Source: Halolactibacillus alkaliphilus (lineage in GTDB: Bacteria > Bacillota > Bacilli > Bacillales > Amphibacillaceae). Taken from it: a stretch of DNA of 64,000 nt. Of this stretch, positions 1 to 7,911 are shown piece by piece (the first letter of the stretch is position 1; each line of letters begins with the position of its first letter). Position numbers and translations under genes: made by a program. The notes beneath the pieces were generated by a model. It was given only the letters and a program-made list of their open reading frames with translations. It was not told the DNA's origin and made no database searches. The DNA lies in contig NZ_FOWN01000009.1 in assembly GCF_900115465.1 (NCBI RefSeq), positions 18,627 to 82,626 on the forward strand, given 5' to 3'.

Positions 1-1
1 A

Positions 2-322
2 TTAAAGGTCAATCTCATTCTACATGCGAGTGAGGAAGGTAAAATTGATGTACTAGAAAAAGTACGTGGCGCCAAAAAAGCACACCGTCGTTTTCATGAG
101 TTAATCGGCGAGTACATTAAAGACCCTGCTGAAAAGACATTCACGATGACTCATGGTTATGCTAAAGAAAAATGTGATGAAGTATTAGACATTGTTAAAA
201 AGCATTATCCATTCCAAAAATTCTATCAAGCTGAAACCGGTCCAGTTATTGCGGCACACGCTGGAAAAGGTGCCTTGGTTATGTCATTCTTTAGTGATAT
301 GACGCACACAAATAAAAAGTAA
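2..322 (+). CDS. DegV family protein, C-terminal part (cut by window edge)
   Basis: The first reading frame runs open from the window edge to a TAA at 320-322 and gives about 106 residues. It ends with GPVIAAHAGKGALVMSF, the typical last strand-loop of DegV-family fatty-acid-binding proteins, whose C-terminal lobe usually carries a G-P-V-I-x-x-H-x-G-x-G-A motif. Family members bind a long-chain fatty acid and in Firmicutes act as fatty acid kinase subunits (FakB type); which paralogue this is cannot be told from the fragment. The N-terminal lobe lies outside the window. A strong hairpin terminator follows at once. Confidence 0.75.
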   Translation, partial: LKVNLILHASEEGKIDVLEKVRGAKKAHRRFHELIGEYIKDPAEKTFTMTHGYAKEKCDEVLDIVKKHYPFQKFYQAETGPVIAAHAGKGALVMSFFSDMTHTNKK

Positions 323-329
323 GTAGCTT

Positions 330-376
330 AAACCGGTCTATCTGCCCTTACGTAAAAGACAGATAGACCGGTTTTA
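330..376. terminator. Bidirectional Rho-independent terminator
   Basis: A stem of about 15 bp (left arm 330-344, right arm 360-375) has A-rich and T-rich flanks on both sides, so it can work in both directions. It separates the plus-strand DegV gene from the convergent minus-strand esterase gene. Confidence 0.85.
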
Positions 377-381
377 AAATA

Positions 382-1107
382 TCATTCAATCTCTAAACCA
401 GTTAATTCACAAGTCTCACTCTTTTGTCTTAACAAATAATCATACACACTTCCAACCACAACATCTTGATCATCGCCTAAACAAATCATATGTTTAGAAT
501 CTGCGTAATAAATCACATCGATATCTACTGGGATTTCCTTATCTAACGCATGAGTCGTTTGATAAGGAACCAAACCATCTTCTATCCCCTGTAACACAAG
601 CGTAGGTGAAGTAATCTCTTTTAAATACGGTTCTGTGAATTTCATGCATTTCACAAACTCAAGATAAGCTTTCATTGGTATTTTTCCGCGCTTATGGTGG
701 TACAACTTATACGTGAAATTCTCTTCAAGCTCGCCCAACAGTTGGTCTTTAAGAAGTAAGCTAACTTCCTTTGTTAATTTAATCAAATTCAAGTACTTTC
801 TTGAAGGTGATAACATAACTAGTTTGTCTGCTCCGAATTTACCCGCGAGATAGCCGGCAATCATACCGCCCATAGAAAACCCAACCAAGTATAAGGTGTC
901 CACTTTTTCTTTCAGTTGATGATAAGCTGATTCTGCCGTCATAATCCAATCCTCATAGCGATAAGGTGTTAAATCTAAATCTAAGCCGTGCCCTGGTAAT
1001 GTCGGTACATCAATCAACCAATCGGTTTCTTTTCTTAGTGTAGCTACCAGCGGCTCCAGTTCATGAGGCCCACCTGTAAAGCCGTGTATTAATAATACAC
1101 CTATCAT
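382..1107 (-). CDS. Alpha/beta hydrolase, carboxylesterase/lipase-like
   Basis: A 241-residue alpha/beta-hydrolase fold protein. The oxyanion-hole region HGFTGGP lies near the N-terminus, the nucleophile elbow GFSMGG puts the catalytic serine near residue 78, and the acid (GIEDGLVP) and histidine (DSKHMI) follow at the C-terminal side. This order and length match the Est30/monoacylglycerol-lipase-like carboxylesterases of Bacillaceae, which cleave short-chain esters in the cytoplasm. There is no signal peptide. An ATG at 1113 is possible, but AGAGGA sits directly against it and is correctly spaced (about 6 nt) for the ATG at 1107, so 1107 is preferred. The physiological substrate is unknown. 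Confidence 0.85.
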   Translation of the reverse strand: MIGVLLIHGFTGGPHELEPLVATLRKETDWLIDVPTLPGHGLDLDLTPYRYEDWIMTAESAYHQLKEKVDTLYLVGFSMGGMIAGYLAGKFGADKLVMLSPSRKYLNLIKLTKEVSLLLKDQLLGELEENFTYKLYHHKRGKIPMKAYLEFVKCMKFTEPYLKEITSPTLVLQGIEDGLVPYQTTHALDKEIPVDIDVIYYADSKHMICLGDDQDVVVGSVYDYLLRQKSETCELTGLEIE

Positions 1108-1126
1108 TTCCATTCCTCTTCTCTTT

Positions 1127-1158
1127 AAAAAAACCGCCCATTAACATGTGGCCGGCTT
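1127..1158 (-). terminator. Rho-independent terminator after thioredoxin-fold gene
   Basis: Read on the minus strand, an 11-bp stem with one mismatch and one G-U pair and an 8-nt loop is followed by a run of seven T. It lies just past the stop of the gene at 1165-1401 and before the esterase gene. Confidence 0.7.
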
Positions 1159-1164
1159 TGTCTT

Positions 1165-1401
1165 TTATAGTCGCATGAGTAACTGCTTGATTCGTTGTTC
1201 TTGATAACCTAGAACTTTTTTCCCCTTTATCAATAAGGCTGGTGTCGCATAGATGTGTTCTTTTTGTAAATCGTGAAGGTGTTGCTTATTCTCAGATATA
1301 TTTTTCAATTTATATTCAACATCTTCCTTATCAAGTAAGGCAACCATACGCTCACATTCCTCACAAGCATCACTAATGTAAACAACGACTTGATTTTCCA
1401 T
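1165..1401 (-). CDS. Glutaredoxin/thioredoxin-fold protein
   Basis: A 78-residue small redox protein. It opens with a beta strand (VVVYIS) followed by CEEC at residues 13-16, the dithiol site of glutaredoxin-like proteins, and has the cis-proline strand ATPALL further on. Length is normal for a stand-alone glutaredoxin. A longer reading starting at 1455 exists, but GGAGGGG lies about 8 nt upstream of the ATG at 1401 and the extra N-terminal residues do not fit the fold. The target is unknown; reduction of protein or low-molecular-weight-thiol disulphides in the cytoplasm is the family role. Confidence 0.75.
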   Translation of the reverse strand: MENQVVVYISDACEECERMVALLDKEDVEYKLKNISENKQHLHDLQKEHIYATPALLIKGKKVLGYQEQRIKQLLMRL

Positions 1402-1550
1402 CCTTTTCCCCTCCGTACCGTGTTGTAAGTTCTTGATGGCGATAAACACATCCATCCTCTACTTAATTTAAAGGGCTAAGCCTTCAATAAATGTTAGTCA
1501 AGTTAATTAAGCTATTAGTTATATAGCCATATTGTCTAGTTTTTAAACAT

Positions 1551-1583
1551 AAAAAGAACGAATCTTAGGAATTAAGATTCGTT
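1551..1583 (-). terminator. Terminator overlapping the marR stop codon
   Basis: On the minus strand an 11-bp perfect stem (arms 1573-1583 and 1557-1567, 5-nt loop) is followed by CTTTTT. The upstream arm includes the last codons and stop of the MarR-family gene, a compact arrangement. Confidence 0.75.
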
Positions 1584-2051
1584 TTCTTTTTGGTATTCAT
1601 CGGCATATGAACCTAATTTTTTCAACAATGTAATTGCTTGTTGTTTTTCTTCTTCCGTTAGACCATCAGTGATGCGCTCAATTTGCTTCCAGTGATCTGG
1701 AAAAATCGCATTTAACAACGCTATTCCCTCTTCGGTAATGGAGGCATACGTCACACGACGATCTTTTTCTGATTGCGTCCGCTTCATTAATCCTTTTTTC
1801 TCTAACTTATCTACAACATACGTAATACTTCCACTCGCAAGAAGTATTTTGTCACCAATTTTTTGAAGCGGCTGATCACCTGAATGATACAACAACTCTA
1901 ATACACCAAAGTCTGTCGTGTTAAGTCCTTTACTTCTAATGTCGTTGGCTACTTGATCGCTAACCGAGCGATACGCCTTTGATAACACGACAAATAACTT
2001 GAGTGAAGGGTCTTGTTTTTTCTTTTGATATTCTCGTTTATCTTGTTCCAT
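1572..2051 (-). CDS. MarR family transcriptional regulator, MhqR-like
   Basis: A 159-residue winged-helix regulator. The block from LKLFVVLSKAYRSV through GLNTTDFGVLELLYHSGDQP to ILLASGSITYVVDKLEKKGL is the MarR dimer helix plus recognition helix, and EKDRRVTYASIT is the wing. The combination closely resembles B. subtilis MhqR (YkvE), a repressor of quinone and diamide detoxification genes; this is from memory, not an alignment. No cysteine sensor is visible, in line with MhqR rather than OhrR. AGGAGC precedes the ATG. The genes next to it (a decayed membrane protein upstream, a thioredoxin-fold protein downstream) do not reveal the regulon. Confidence 0.82.
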   Translation of the reverse strand: MEQDKREYQKKKQDPSLKLFVVLSKAYRSVSDQVANDIRSKGLNTTDFGVLELLYHSGDQPLQKIGDKILLASGSITYVVDKLEKKGLMKRTQSEKDRRVTYASITEEGIALLNAIFPDHWKQIERITDGLTEEEKQQAITLLKKLGSYADEYQKENES

Positions 2052-2061
2052 CTACTTCGCT

Positions 2062-2569
2062 CCTACTTCTATTAGAAATCAGCTTACGAGCTGTTAGACC
2101 GACAATCACGAAAGAGGCACTGATCATTATCGTTTAATAGGTATGATACACTGTCGCATAACCAATAAACCACATCACAAATAACGAAAATACGAGCGTC
2201 TTTCTAGACGTTTGCCCATTTATTTTTATATCGTTCGATTTATCCAGTCACGATTTAATATAACCGTGATAATAAGAAATGTAAAGGATTCTAAAACTGT
2301 AAATTCACCTGGATAGAGTAAATAAGAAAATCCAATCATCATACCAACCAAAAATATAAGTATAAAGGGTGATACACCTCTATAATAGCGTGACCACTTT
2401 CCTTGTCTAGATAGATAAACTTTTTTAACAAAGGACAATCACACACGCCGACACCGATTACCTGCCAAATTAACAATAAATCAAACTGATTTAGTGCAAG
2501 TTGTTCTCCTTGCTTCACTGTTACATTTTCTTCTGCTAAAACTGCTACAACATACCTCCACTTCCTCAT
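2062..2569 (-). pseudogene. Decayed small membrane-protein gene
   Basis: No intact gene fits this stretch, yet membrane-protein-like sequence continues across frame changes on the minus strand. One frame gives an N-terminal piece ending IWQVIGVGV. A second frame (2226-2438) gives two hydrophobic helices (FILIFLVGMMIGFSYLL and SFTFLIITVIL). A third frame (about 2062-2229) continues with TLVFSLFVMWFIGYATVY, a stop, and ISASFVIVGLTARKL. The pieces follow in order, so one integral-membrane gene broken by at least two frameshifts and a stop is the simplest reading. The 70-codon piece opens only with TTG and has no clear binding site. Family not recognised. Confidence 0.4.
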
Positions 2570-2602
2570 CTGGTGTTCATTTGATCGTGGACTATCCTAT
2601 CC

Positions 2603-3094
2603 TTATATACGTCTTTCATAATAATAAAGTGGCACATCATCACAATCGTTTGGTCGCTCAGCGATAAAAGAAAAATCATGACGCAAAAAGAACCGTTGAG
2701 CAGCTAAATTATTTTTAAATGTATCACCATTTAATGCCTCTTTCTTTTTCTTATGAGCAAGCGCTGTTGCAAAAGTAATAAATTGCTCGCTAACCCCCTG
2801 GTGTCGATAGCACTTACAGATGGCCAGACGTTTGATGGTGAGCGCCTGGGAGGTTGTGAAGGGAATCAATCGATATTCTTCATGACCTTTCTCACTTAAT
2901 GTACACATGCCAACAACCTGGTTATCTTCTTCATATACATATAACTCTTGTTTAGCAATATCTCGCTTGAAATCTTTACTCGTGGGATAGTCTTTCGACC
3001 ACTGTTCACTTCCCCGCGCATGCATCTCCATAATAACCTCATCAACGATAGACATAATTTGAGCGACATCCGCTTCCTTTGCTAGCCTAATCAT
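2603..3094 (-). CDS. GNAT family N-acetyltransferase
   Basis: A 163-residue GNAT protein. The N-terminus MIRLAKEADVAQIMSIVDEV is the usual first strand and helix. The acetyl-CoA loop is CYRHQGVSEQFITFA, a divergent version of the R/Q-x-x-G-x-G/A motif in which the second glycine is replaced (QGVSEQ). NNLAAQRFFLRHDFSFI is motif B. The acceptor cannot be predicted; members modify amines on small molecules or proteins in the cytoplasm. GGGGTG upstream supports the ATG at 3094. It is one of four GNAT genes in the window. Confidence 0.82.
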   Translation of the reverse strand: MIRLAKEADVAQIMSIVDEVIMEMHARGSEQWSKDYPTSKDFKRDIAKQELYVYEEDNQVVGMCTLSEKGHEEYRLIPFTTSQALTIKRLAICKCYRHQGVSEQFITFATALAHKKKKEALNGDTFKNNLAAQRFFLRHDFSFIAERPNDCDDVPLYYYERRI

Positions 3095-3130
3095 TGCTCA
3101 ACACCCCTTTGTCTTAAAACTTTTGAAAAT

Positions 3131-3156
3131 GAGGCATGATCTAAAGATCATACCTC
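3131..3156 (-). terminator. Weak terminator after the DUF368 gene
   Basis: An 11-bp stem with one G-U pair and a 4-nt loop is followed on the minus strand by ATTTTC. The T tract is short, so termination may be partial before the GNAT gene. Confidence 0.5.
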
Positions 3157-3162
3157 ACTCAA

Positions 3163-3990
3163 TTATTCTTTAATAACTTCTTGATACTCCATCTGACCGA
3201 GCATATAGGCAAGACTCAATCCAAAACCAAAGGCAATGACACTAAGTGACCAATCACCAAGGGTAGTAGGTAACCCCGGGAATATGACATAAATAGAGCC
3301 AATGACAAGTCCAATTACAACGGCGTAAGTCGCGTAAGTGTAGTGCGTCAAAAAGAATTTAATCACTTTACTCATAGTTATTAAACCAAAGCCAATCCCT
3401 ATAGCGACAACGAATAATATATCTAATTTCATCTCATTTACAGCATTAATAATCGTTCCGTAAGCACCCATAATAACTAAAATAAGCGACCCACTAATTC
3501 CAGGTAAAATCATTGCAGTACTAGCAATAAATCCCGCAAGCAATAAATAGCCGTAGACACTTGGTGTTATATTTTCAATAATAAAACTTTCATCCCCTTT
3601 TAAAAATCCCATCATAGCCGCAAGTCCAACACCTAAAACTAACAGAAGATAGTGCAAAGTTTTAAACTGATGCTTACTATCTGCCTTTTTGAACAGATAA
3701 GGTAACACACCTAAAATAAGCCCTAAAAAAGCAAACTGTGTCGGGCGTGGGTAATGTTCAAATAACCACTCAATCGCCTGAGCTAATAAAAGGATGGCTG
3801 TCACCATACCTAATCCTAATGGTATGAGGAACCCTAAATGCTTTTTCCACTCTTTACTGAACAAACCATTAATTGATAGTATCAATTGATCATAAATCCC
3901 TAAGACCAAGGCAATTGTCCCACCACTCACGCCAGGAACAACATCACTAGCTCCCATCATCATGCCGCGATAAATATTTTTCCACTCCAT
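3163..3990 (-). CDS. popT: DUF368 membrane protein, polyprenyl-phosphate transporter (PopT family)
   Basis: A 275-residue polytopic membrane protein with about eight hydrophobic segments. The family hallmark near the N-terminus, GASDVVPGVSGGTIALVLGIYD, is partly repeated in the second half as MILPGISGSLILVIMGAY, reflecting the internal inverted repeat of DUF368. Members have been shown to recycle undecaprenyl phosphate across the membrane for cell-wall synthesis (PopT), acting beside DedA-type UptA. Initiation is placed at the ATG at 3990 because GAGGAG lies 10 nt upstream; the longer TTG reading from 4008 would put the binding site inside the gene. A possible extended -10 promoter lies at 4041-4049. 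Confidence 0.85.
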   Translation of the reverse strand: MEWKNIYRGMMMGASDVVPGVSGGTIALVLGIYDQLILSINGLFSKEWKKHLGFLIPLGLGMVTAILLLAQAIEWLFEHYPRPTQFAFLGLILGVLPYLFKKADSKHQFKTLHYLLLVLGVGLAAMMGFLKGDESFIIENITPSVYGYLLLAGFIASTAMILPGISGSLILVIMGAYGTIINAVNEMKLDILFVVAIGIGFGLITMSKVIKFFLTHYTYATYAVVIGLVIGSIYVIFPGLPTTLGDWSLSVIAFGFGLSLAYMLGQMEYQEVIKE

Positions 3991-4471
3991 ATGTACATAG
4001 CTCCTCAAGTTTTAATAGTTATCATTCTAAACCGTTCCTAATTATAACAAAAATAGCGCTTCAGTGATAGTCAAAACAGACACACGTTGCCTATACTAAA
4101 TATAACAGCTTTTGCTCCACTATTTAAAATAGCAACTAAAGTATGCATCACGCTCAAATTCACTTAACGAGTAATCCTTTCAATCTTTATATTCTCCTGC
4201 TAGCGTTCCGAATTAAATGTGAACTCGCACCCATATCTTACGTAATTTCCACCTCATTGTAACCCTTCATATTTATATTCGTCTTTCATTCATAACCACA
4301 ACGTAGCTCTTGTTAAACATTTTATTGAAAAGTGAATCTCCTCACTCTAGGTTTAATCAAACCAAAAAGCCACGCTTGACTAAGCATGACCTTTTACAGG
4401 ACGTCACCTCACCACCTAGAGAAAATGAGTGCTCGTCTTATATATAATAATACAGTGTTAAAAAAATCAAT
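3991..4471. other. Intergenic stretch between popT and capA-like gene
   Basis: No convincing gene is seen here. The right half holds the terminator of the capA-like gene (4360-4395); the left end holds an extended -10 like element, TGTTATAAT on the minus strand at 4041-4049, a candidate promoter for popT without a well-placed -35. The rest is AT-rich sequence broken by stops in all frames. Confidence 0.5.
4360..4395 (-). terminator. Terminator of the capA-like gene
   Basis: On the minus strand a 14-bp stem (arms 4382-4395 and 4364-4377) containing three G-U pairs closes a 4-nt loop and is followed by TTTTTGGTTT. Confidence 0.75.
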
Positions 4472-5626
4472 TCAATCACTTCCAATAAACGTTATGTCAG
4501 GTAACCACTGCCGATAATGTTGTTTTAATTCTTCTTCAACTGTTTTATGATTCGTAAGCATCTCATGTGTGACGTCACTTAACGGATACACACGATAATC
4601 TCGTTTAGGCGTTAAATTAAAATCAACATAAGTAAGCAACATCTCCGGATCTTTCAATTGAATACGATTCCCTGTTTTTTCTACTGTTATATTAACAATA
4701 CCACCTAATTGACGATACAATTGGTCTTGACCGGATAAAAAGTTGCCAAGAGAATAAATGACAAAGCCTCGACTTCCATCTTCACGCTCTATCCATTCCG
4801 CTGGCTGTAAGACATGTGGATGATGACCGAAAATAACATCGACCCCTTCATCAATCATTGCTTGCGCAAGTCTTTTCTGTTCATTATTTGGCATACGTTC
4901 GTACTCAAGGCCAAAATGCACATGCATAACAATAACATCAGCTACTTTCTTTGCTGCTTTTATATCCATGATCATTTGTTCTTCATCAATTATCGATACA
5001 AGATGGTCTTTTCCGTTAGGAATAGGTATACCGTTGGTTCCATACGTGTAACCTAAAAAAGCAAATCGGATATCATTTTTTTCAATTAAGCGTAACTCTT
5101 GTTGGTCTGTTTCATCTTTATAACTTCCTATATAAGGGATATCTAAGGCATCCCAATGCTTAAGAGCCGATTGAATAACTGCTTCCCCTCGGTCAAGTGT
5201 ATGATTATTTGCTAAATTAACGATATCCACCCCCATATATTTAAGTAAGTCCCCGACTTCTTTTGGGCTATTAAATCTAGGATAAGTTGACAGACCATGC
5301 GCCACGCCACCAATCATCGTTTCTTGATTTGCTGTCAGTATATCGTATCGTGACATGTATGGCATTAATGGTTCCACCATAGGGGTAAAATCAAATCCAC
5401 CATTTACTCGTGCATCATCATATACCCTTCCGTGAATCAGCACATCGCCAAAACCACCTAGCCGCACACGCCTCGTGATGAGAGCATCAGGAACCTTTTT
5501 CTCAACTGCCTTTATCTCTCGTTTGATATTCACATCATGTCCTTCTCCAGTAAAAACTTCACTACAGCCCACGACAAAAAGTAAGATGATATATAACCAA
5601 CTGATCTTTTTAAAAAACTTCATCAT
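4472..5626 (-). CDS. CapA family lipoprotein (poly-gamma-glutamate capsule-like metallophosphatase fold)
   Basis: A 384-residue exported protein. The N-terminus has a lipoprotein signal peptide with VVGC at the cleavage site, so the mature protein would be lipid-anchored outside the membrane. The PGA_cap/CapA motifs appear in order: GDVLIHG, ANQETMIG, NLANNHTLDRG, VMHVHFGLEY and FGHHPHVLQP, giving the histidine and aspartate ligands of a calcineurin-like metal site. B. subtilis PgsA and B. anthracis CapA work in poly-gamma-glutamate export, but no capBC genes are nearby, so this is likely a stand-alone paralogue of unknown substrate. AGAGG 7 nt upstream supports the first ATG. Confidence 0.82.
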   Translation of the reverse strand: MMKFFKKISWLYIILLFVVGCSEVFTGEGHDVNIKREIKAVEKKVPDALITRRVRLGGFGDVLIHGRVYDDARVNGGFDFTPMVEPLMPYMSRYDILTANQETMIGGVAHGLSTYPRFNSPKEVGDLLKYMGVDIVNLANNHTLDRGEAVIQSALKHWDALDIPYIGSYKDETDQQELRLIEKNDIRFAFLGYTYGTNGIPIPNGKDHLVSIIDEEQMIMDIKAAKKVADVIVMHVHFGLEYERMPNNEQKRLAQAMIDEGVDVIFGHHPHVLQPAEWIEREDGSRGFVIYSLGNFLSGQDQLYRQLGGIVNITVEKTGNRIQLKDPEMLLTYVDFNLTPKRDYRVYPLSDVTHEMLTNHKTVEEELKQHYRQWLPDITFIGSD

Positions 5627-5816
5627 ATTTTTACCTCTTTCTGTGTATAATGATGCATTTCCTACTCTCTCTCTTCCCTTTTTCTTTTATCTTCATTCGT
5701 AAAAAGTTATAATAAAGGAGAGACTATAAAAATAGACCTTTAAAAAGGCACTAATTTGACTACTTAATATGAATACCAGTTAGACTCGCTTACACACTGA
5801 CACAGGGGGAAACGAC

Positions 5817-6389
5817 ATGATTAGAAATAAATTAATGCGCGCCATTACGTATGCAGCAAACAAACACAAGGACCAAGTGAGGAAAGTAGATGAGACCCCG
5901 TTTATCGCGCACCCTTATCGGGTTGCGATGTTACTAAAAGAACATAACTGTGAGACAGATATTGTCATTGCTGCCCTGCTTCATGATACAGTAGAAGATA
6001 CAGACTGTACTTTTGAAGAGCTAGAACACCTCTTCGGTAAAGATGTTAAAGAATATGTTGATTATGTTACAGAATTAGATAAAAAAACATCATGGAAAAA
6101 GCGGAAAGAGCACAGCATTCAAGCATTTAAAACTGTTCCATATGATGTTAAGTTGCTTATTGCGGCTGATAAAATCGATAACTTGCAATCCATGATCGAC
6201 CAAGAGATGGTTCACGGTGATGCCATGTGGCACAGTTTTGTTGGAACACGTGAAGAACAAGTATGGTATTACCAAGAAATTTTTGCATCTATTATCGAAA
6301 ACTTAGAAGATGAAGACTGGCATCCATTATTCTATTTATTCCAAGCATTATTAGAGAAATTTCAAGAGGCAGATCCTTCGCAATATTAA
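5817..6389 (+). CDS. HD-domain phosphohydrolase, (p)ppGpp hydrolase-like
   Basis: A 190-residue single-domain HD protein. His32 (FIAHPYRV), the HD pair at 56-57 with ED at 60-61 (LLHDTVEDTD) and Asp118 (IAADKIDNL) match the metal-binding pattern of the hydrolase half of RelA/SpoT enzymes, and the length is close to MESH1-type small alarmone hydrolases. No synthetase domain is present. The inferred role is removal of pyrophosphate from (p)ppGpp or a related nucleotide in the cytoplasm; a different nucleotide substrate is possible. GGGGGA is 6 nt before the ATG. The gene stands alone and is followed by its own terminator. Confidence 0.75.
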   Translation: MIRNKLMRAITYAANKHKDQVRKVDETPFIAHPYRVAMLLKEHNCETDIVIAALLHDTVEDTDCTFEELEHLFGKDVKEYVDYVTELDKKTSWKKRKEHSIQAFKTVPYDVKLLIAADKIDNLQSMIDQEMVHGDAMWHSFVGTREEQVWYYQEIFASIIENLEDEDWHPLFYLFQALLEKFQEADPSQY

Positions 6390-6454
6390 TAGTGCTGTCA
6401 CGGCATATTTTAGCATGACATGCGCTGTAAAATGATACTATAGACTGCTGTTTT

Positions 6455-6486
6455 AGAGAGGGTTCCACCGGGATCGTCTCTTTTTG
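6455..6486 (+). terminator. Terminator of the HD-domain gene
   Basis: A stem of about 12 bp with one mismatch (AGAGA paired with TCTCT at the base, loop ACC) is followed by TTTTTGC. Confidence 0.75.
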
Positions 6487-6847
6487 CTTATTCATTATTA
6501 GCGCTTTATGCTGATTGTTATTAGAATACAGCACTTAAGAGAAACGAGCGCTTCGATCGATCTTAGTGTCTACTTTTTCCCATCCATTTAGATCCCACCT
6601 CAAATGAAAGCTTATGTCCCGTTCCTTATAGCAAGCTCCTTATTAGTTAAATACAGAAAGAGAATTTAAGCAGAACGTGATAAACGTTTATCTATTCCCC
6701 CTCCCTCTTTTTTACCATATAGGGGCGTATTCTTTAATATGTGCGTCTATATTTGACCATCGCTGAGTTATACACCTGAGACATCGACTCAGACGCCTTA
6801 ATCGTAAATCATGCGATGTTATGCTCTTTGATAAAAGGTACCTTTAT

Positions 6848-6866
6848 ACGTTAACATAATTAACGT
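6848..6866. promoter_or_regulatory. Perfect 19-bp palindrome, operator candidate
   Basis: Two perfect 7-bp arms, ACGTTAA and TTAACGT, flank a 5-bp centre about 90 bp upstream of ehuB. Size and symmetry suit a dimeric repressor site; the cognate regulator is unknown and not encoded next door. Confidence 0.45.
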
Positions 6867-6877
6867 GAGTGTCCGAG

Positions 6878-6920
6878 ACAAGATATTGATTATTTTTTTA
6901 AAAAACTAACTATATCTTGT
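6878..6920. repeat. 43-bp near-perfect inverted repeat in the ehuB leader
   Basis: The outer arms ACAAGATAT and ATATCTTGT match perfectly, and the inner 25 bp, centred on a T-run/A-run switch, are also nearly self-complementary with about three mismatched pairs. TTGATT (6886-6891) and TATATC (6911-6916), a possible weak promoter with a 19-bp spacer, fall inside it, so occupancy or cruciform/hairpin formation would affect transcription of ehuB. Function is inferred from position only. Confidence 0.5.
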
Positions 6921-6953
6921 AGACACGAAAATCATAGGGAGGTTACTAGCAAG

Positions 6954-7826
6954 ATGAAAAAGATTATGACAGGTTTGGTTTTATTAAGTATAGTACTATT
7001 CATTTCCGCATGTGGAAACGGGGAGGAAAACGAAGGGTCATCACTCGATCAATTAAAAGAACAAGGGTATGTCACTGTTGGGTTTGCTAACGAAGACCCT
7101 TATGCATATGAAGAAGACGGTGAATTAAAGGGCGCCGCTTATGATATCGCTGCAGCTGTCTTTAATGAATTAGGTATTGAAGAAGTAAGAGGCTCGCTGC
7201 AAGACTGGGGTCAGTTAATTCCAGGTGTCCAAGCAGGGCAATTTGATGCTGTTACTGCAGGAATGGCCATCACACCAAGTCGCGCTGAAAATGTATTGTT
7301 TGGTGAACCAGAAATGACCTATGGGGAAGGGCTAGTAGTTGAAGCTGGCAATCCACATGGCATTGAAAGCTTTGAAGATATTGCCGCCAATGAAGATATC
7401 ACGGTCATTGTGATGGAGGGGGCAACAGGAATTGCTTTCTTACGACAGTCTGGTGTAAGTGATGATCAAATCACCTACGCTGCAAGTATTCCAGATACAT
7501 TTGCTGCTGTTCAGTCTGGTCGCGCTGATGCCACAACAGGTACTGAAATGACAATGCGCATGGCTTTTGAATCCGCCAATACAGAAGCATTAGACTTTGT
7601 AGAAACATTTGAACAACCCGATGTTGAAGGGGTACCAAGTTATGGCGCTGCTGCATTCAGCTTAGAAAATGACGATTTACGTGATGCTTATAATGAAGCA
7701 CTTCAAGTATTAAAAGATAATGGAACCGTACAAGAGTTACTTCAAAAGAATGGTTTCCATCCTGAATCGAACTTTCCAGGTGCTGACATTACAACAGAAA
7801 GTATTGTGAGCGGTGAAAACTACTAA
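6954..7826 (+). CDS. ehuB: Ectoine/hydroxyectoine ABC transporter substrate-binding protein EhuB
   Basis: A 290-residue family-3 solute-binding lipoprotein. The signal peptide ends in ISAC at the lipobox, anchoring the mature protein to the outer face of the membrane. The segment VGFANEDPYAYEEDG matches the EhuB ligand loop, with the glutamate and aromatic residues that hold ectoine in characterised homologues, and MAITPSRAENVLF follows. It collects ectoine or hydroxyectoine and passes it to EhuCD. It is the first gene of an ehuB-C-D-A unit. A hairpin follows the stop and probably lowers read-through, leaving more binding protein than permease. Another polar amino acid ligand cannot be ruled out from sequence. 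Confidence 0.85.
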   Translation: MKKIMTGLVLLSIVLFISACGNGEENEGSSLDQLKEQGYVTVGFANEDPYAYEEDGELKGAAYDIAAAVFNELGIEEVRGSLQDWGQLIPGVQAGQFDAVTAGMAITPSRAENVLFGEPEMTYGEGLVVEAGNPHGIESFEDIAANEDITVIVMEGATGIAFLRQSGVSDDQITYAASIPDTFAAVQSGRADATTGTEMTMRMAFESANTEALDFVETFEQPDVEGVPSYGAAAFSLENDDLRDAYNEALQVLKDNGTVQELLQKNGFHPESNFPGADITTESIVSGENY

Positions 7827-7846
7827 GGATCACGCTTAATTTTATG

Positions 7847-7876
7847 ATCCAGTTCCTTAAAAGGAGCTGGATTTTC
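7847..7876 (+). terminator. Intercistronic hairpin between ehuB and ehuC, partial terminator
   Basis: A fully paired 10-bp stem (one G-U) with a 6-nt loop is followed by TTTTCCTTT. It lies inside an obvious operon, so it more likely adjusts ehuB to ehuCDA mRNA ratio, or protects the ehuB 3' end, than ends transcription. Confidence 0.6.
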
Positions 7877-7911
7877 CTTTGAGACAAACTAGAAAAGGAT
7901 GTGTGTAATAT

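Larger units (their letters stand above)
6390..6953. other. Long leader/intergenic region before ehuB
   Basis: No protein gene is supported. The left end carries the HD-gene terminator (6455-6486). The right end, just before ehuB, carries two separate inverted repeats (6848-6866 and 6878-6920), the likely control region of the ectoine uptake operon. The middle (about 6540-6840) shows nothing I can name. Confidence 0.5.

Noticed and set aside
2339..2569. 76-codon minus-strand ORF taken as a separate gene
   Set aside because: It overlaps the next frame's membrane helices and ends without a domain; it is better read as the front part of one decayed gene.
4472..5626. CapA-like gene as part of a poly-gamma-glutamate capsule locus
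   Set aside because: No capB, capC or capE partner is adjacent and the gene is monocistronic, so capsule synthesis is not claimed.
6741..6803. Imperfect repeats GCGTCT/AGACGC and GCTGAGT/ACTCAG in the ehuB upstream region
   Set aside because: They overlap each other, have long loops and no clear link to a promoter; likely chance.
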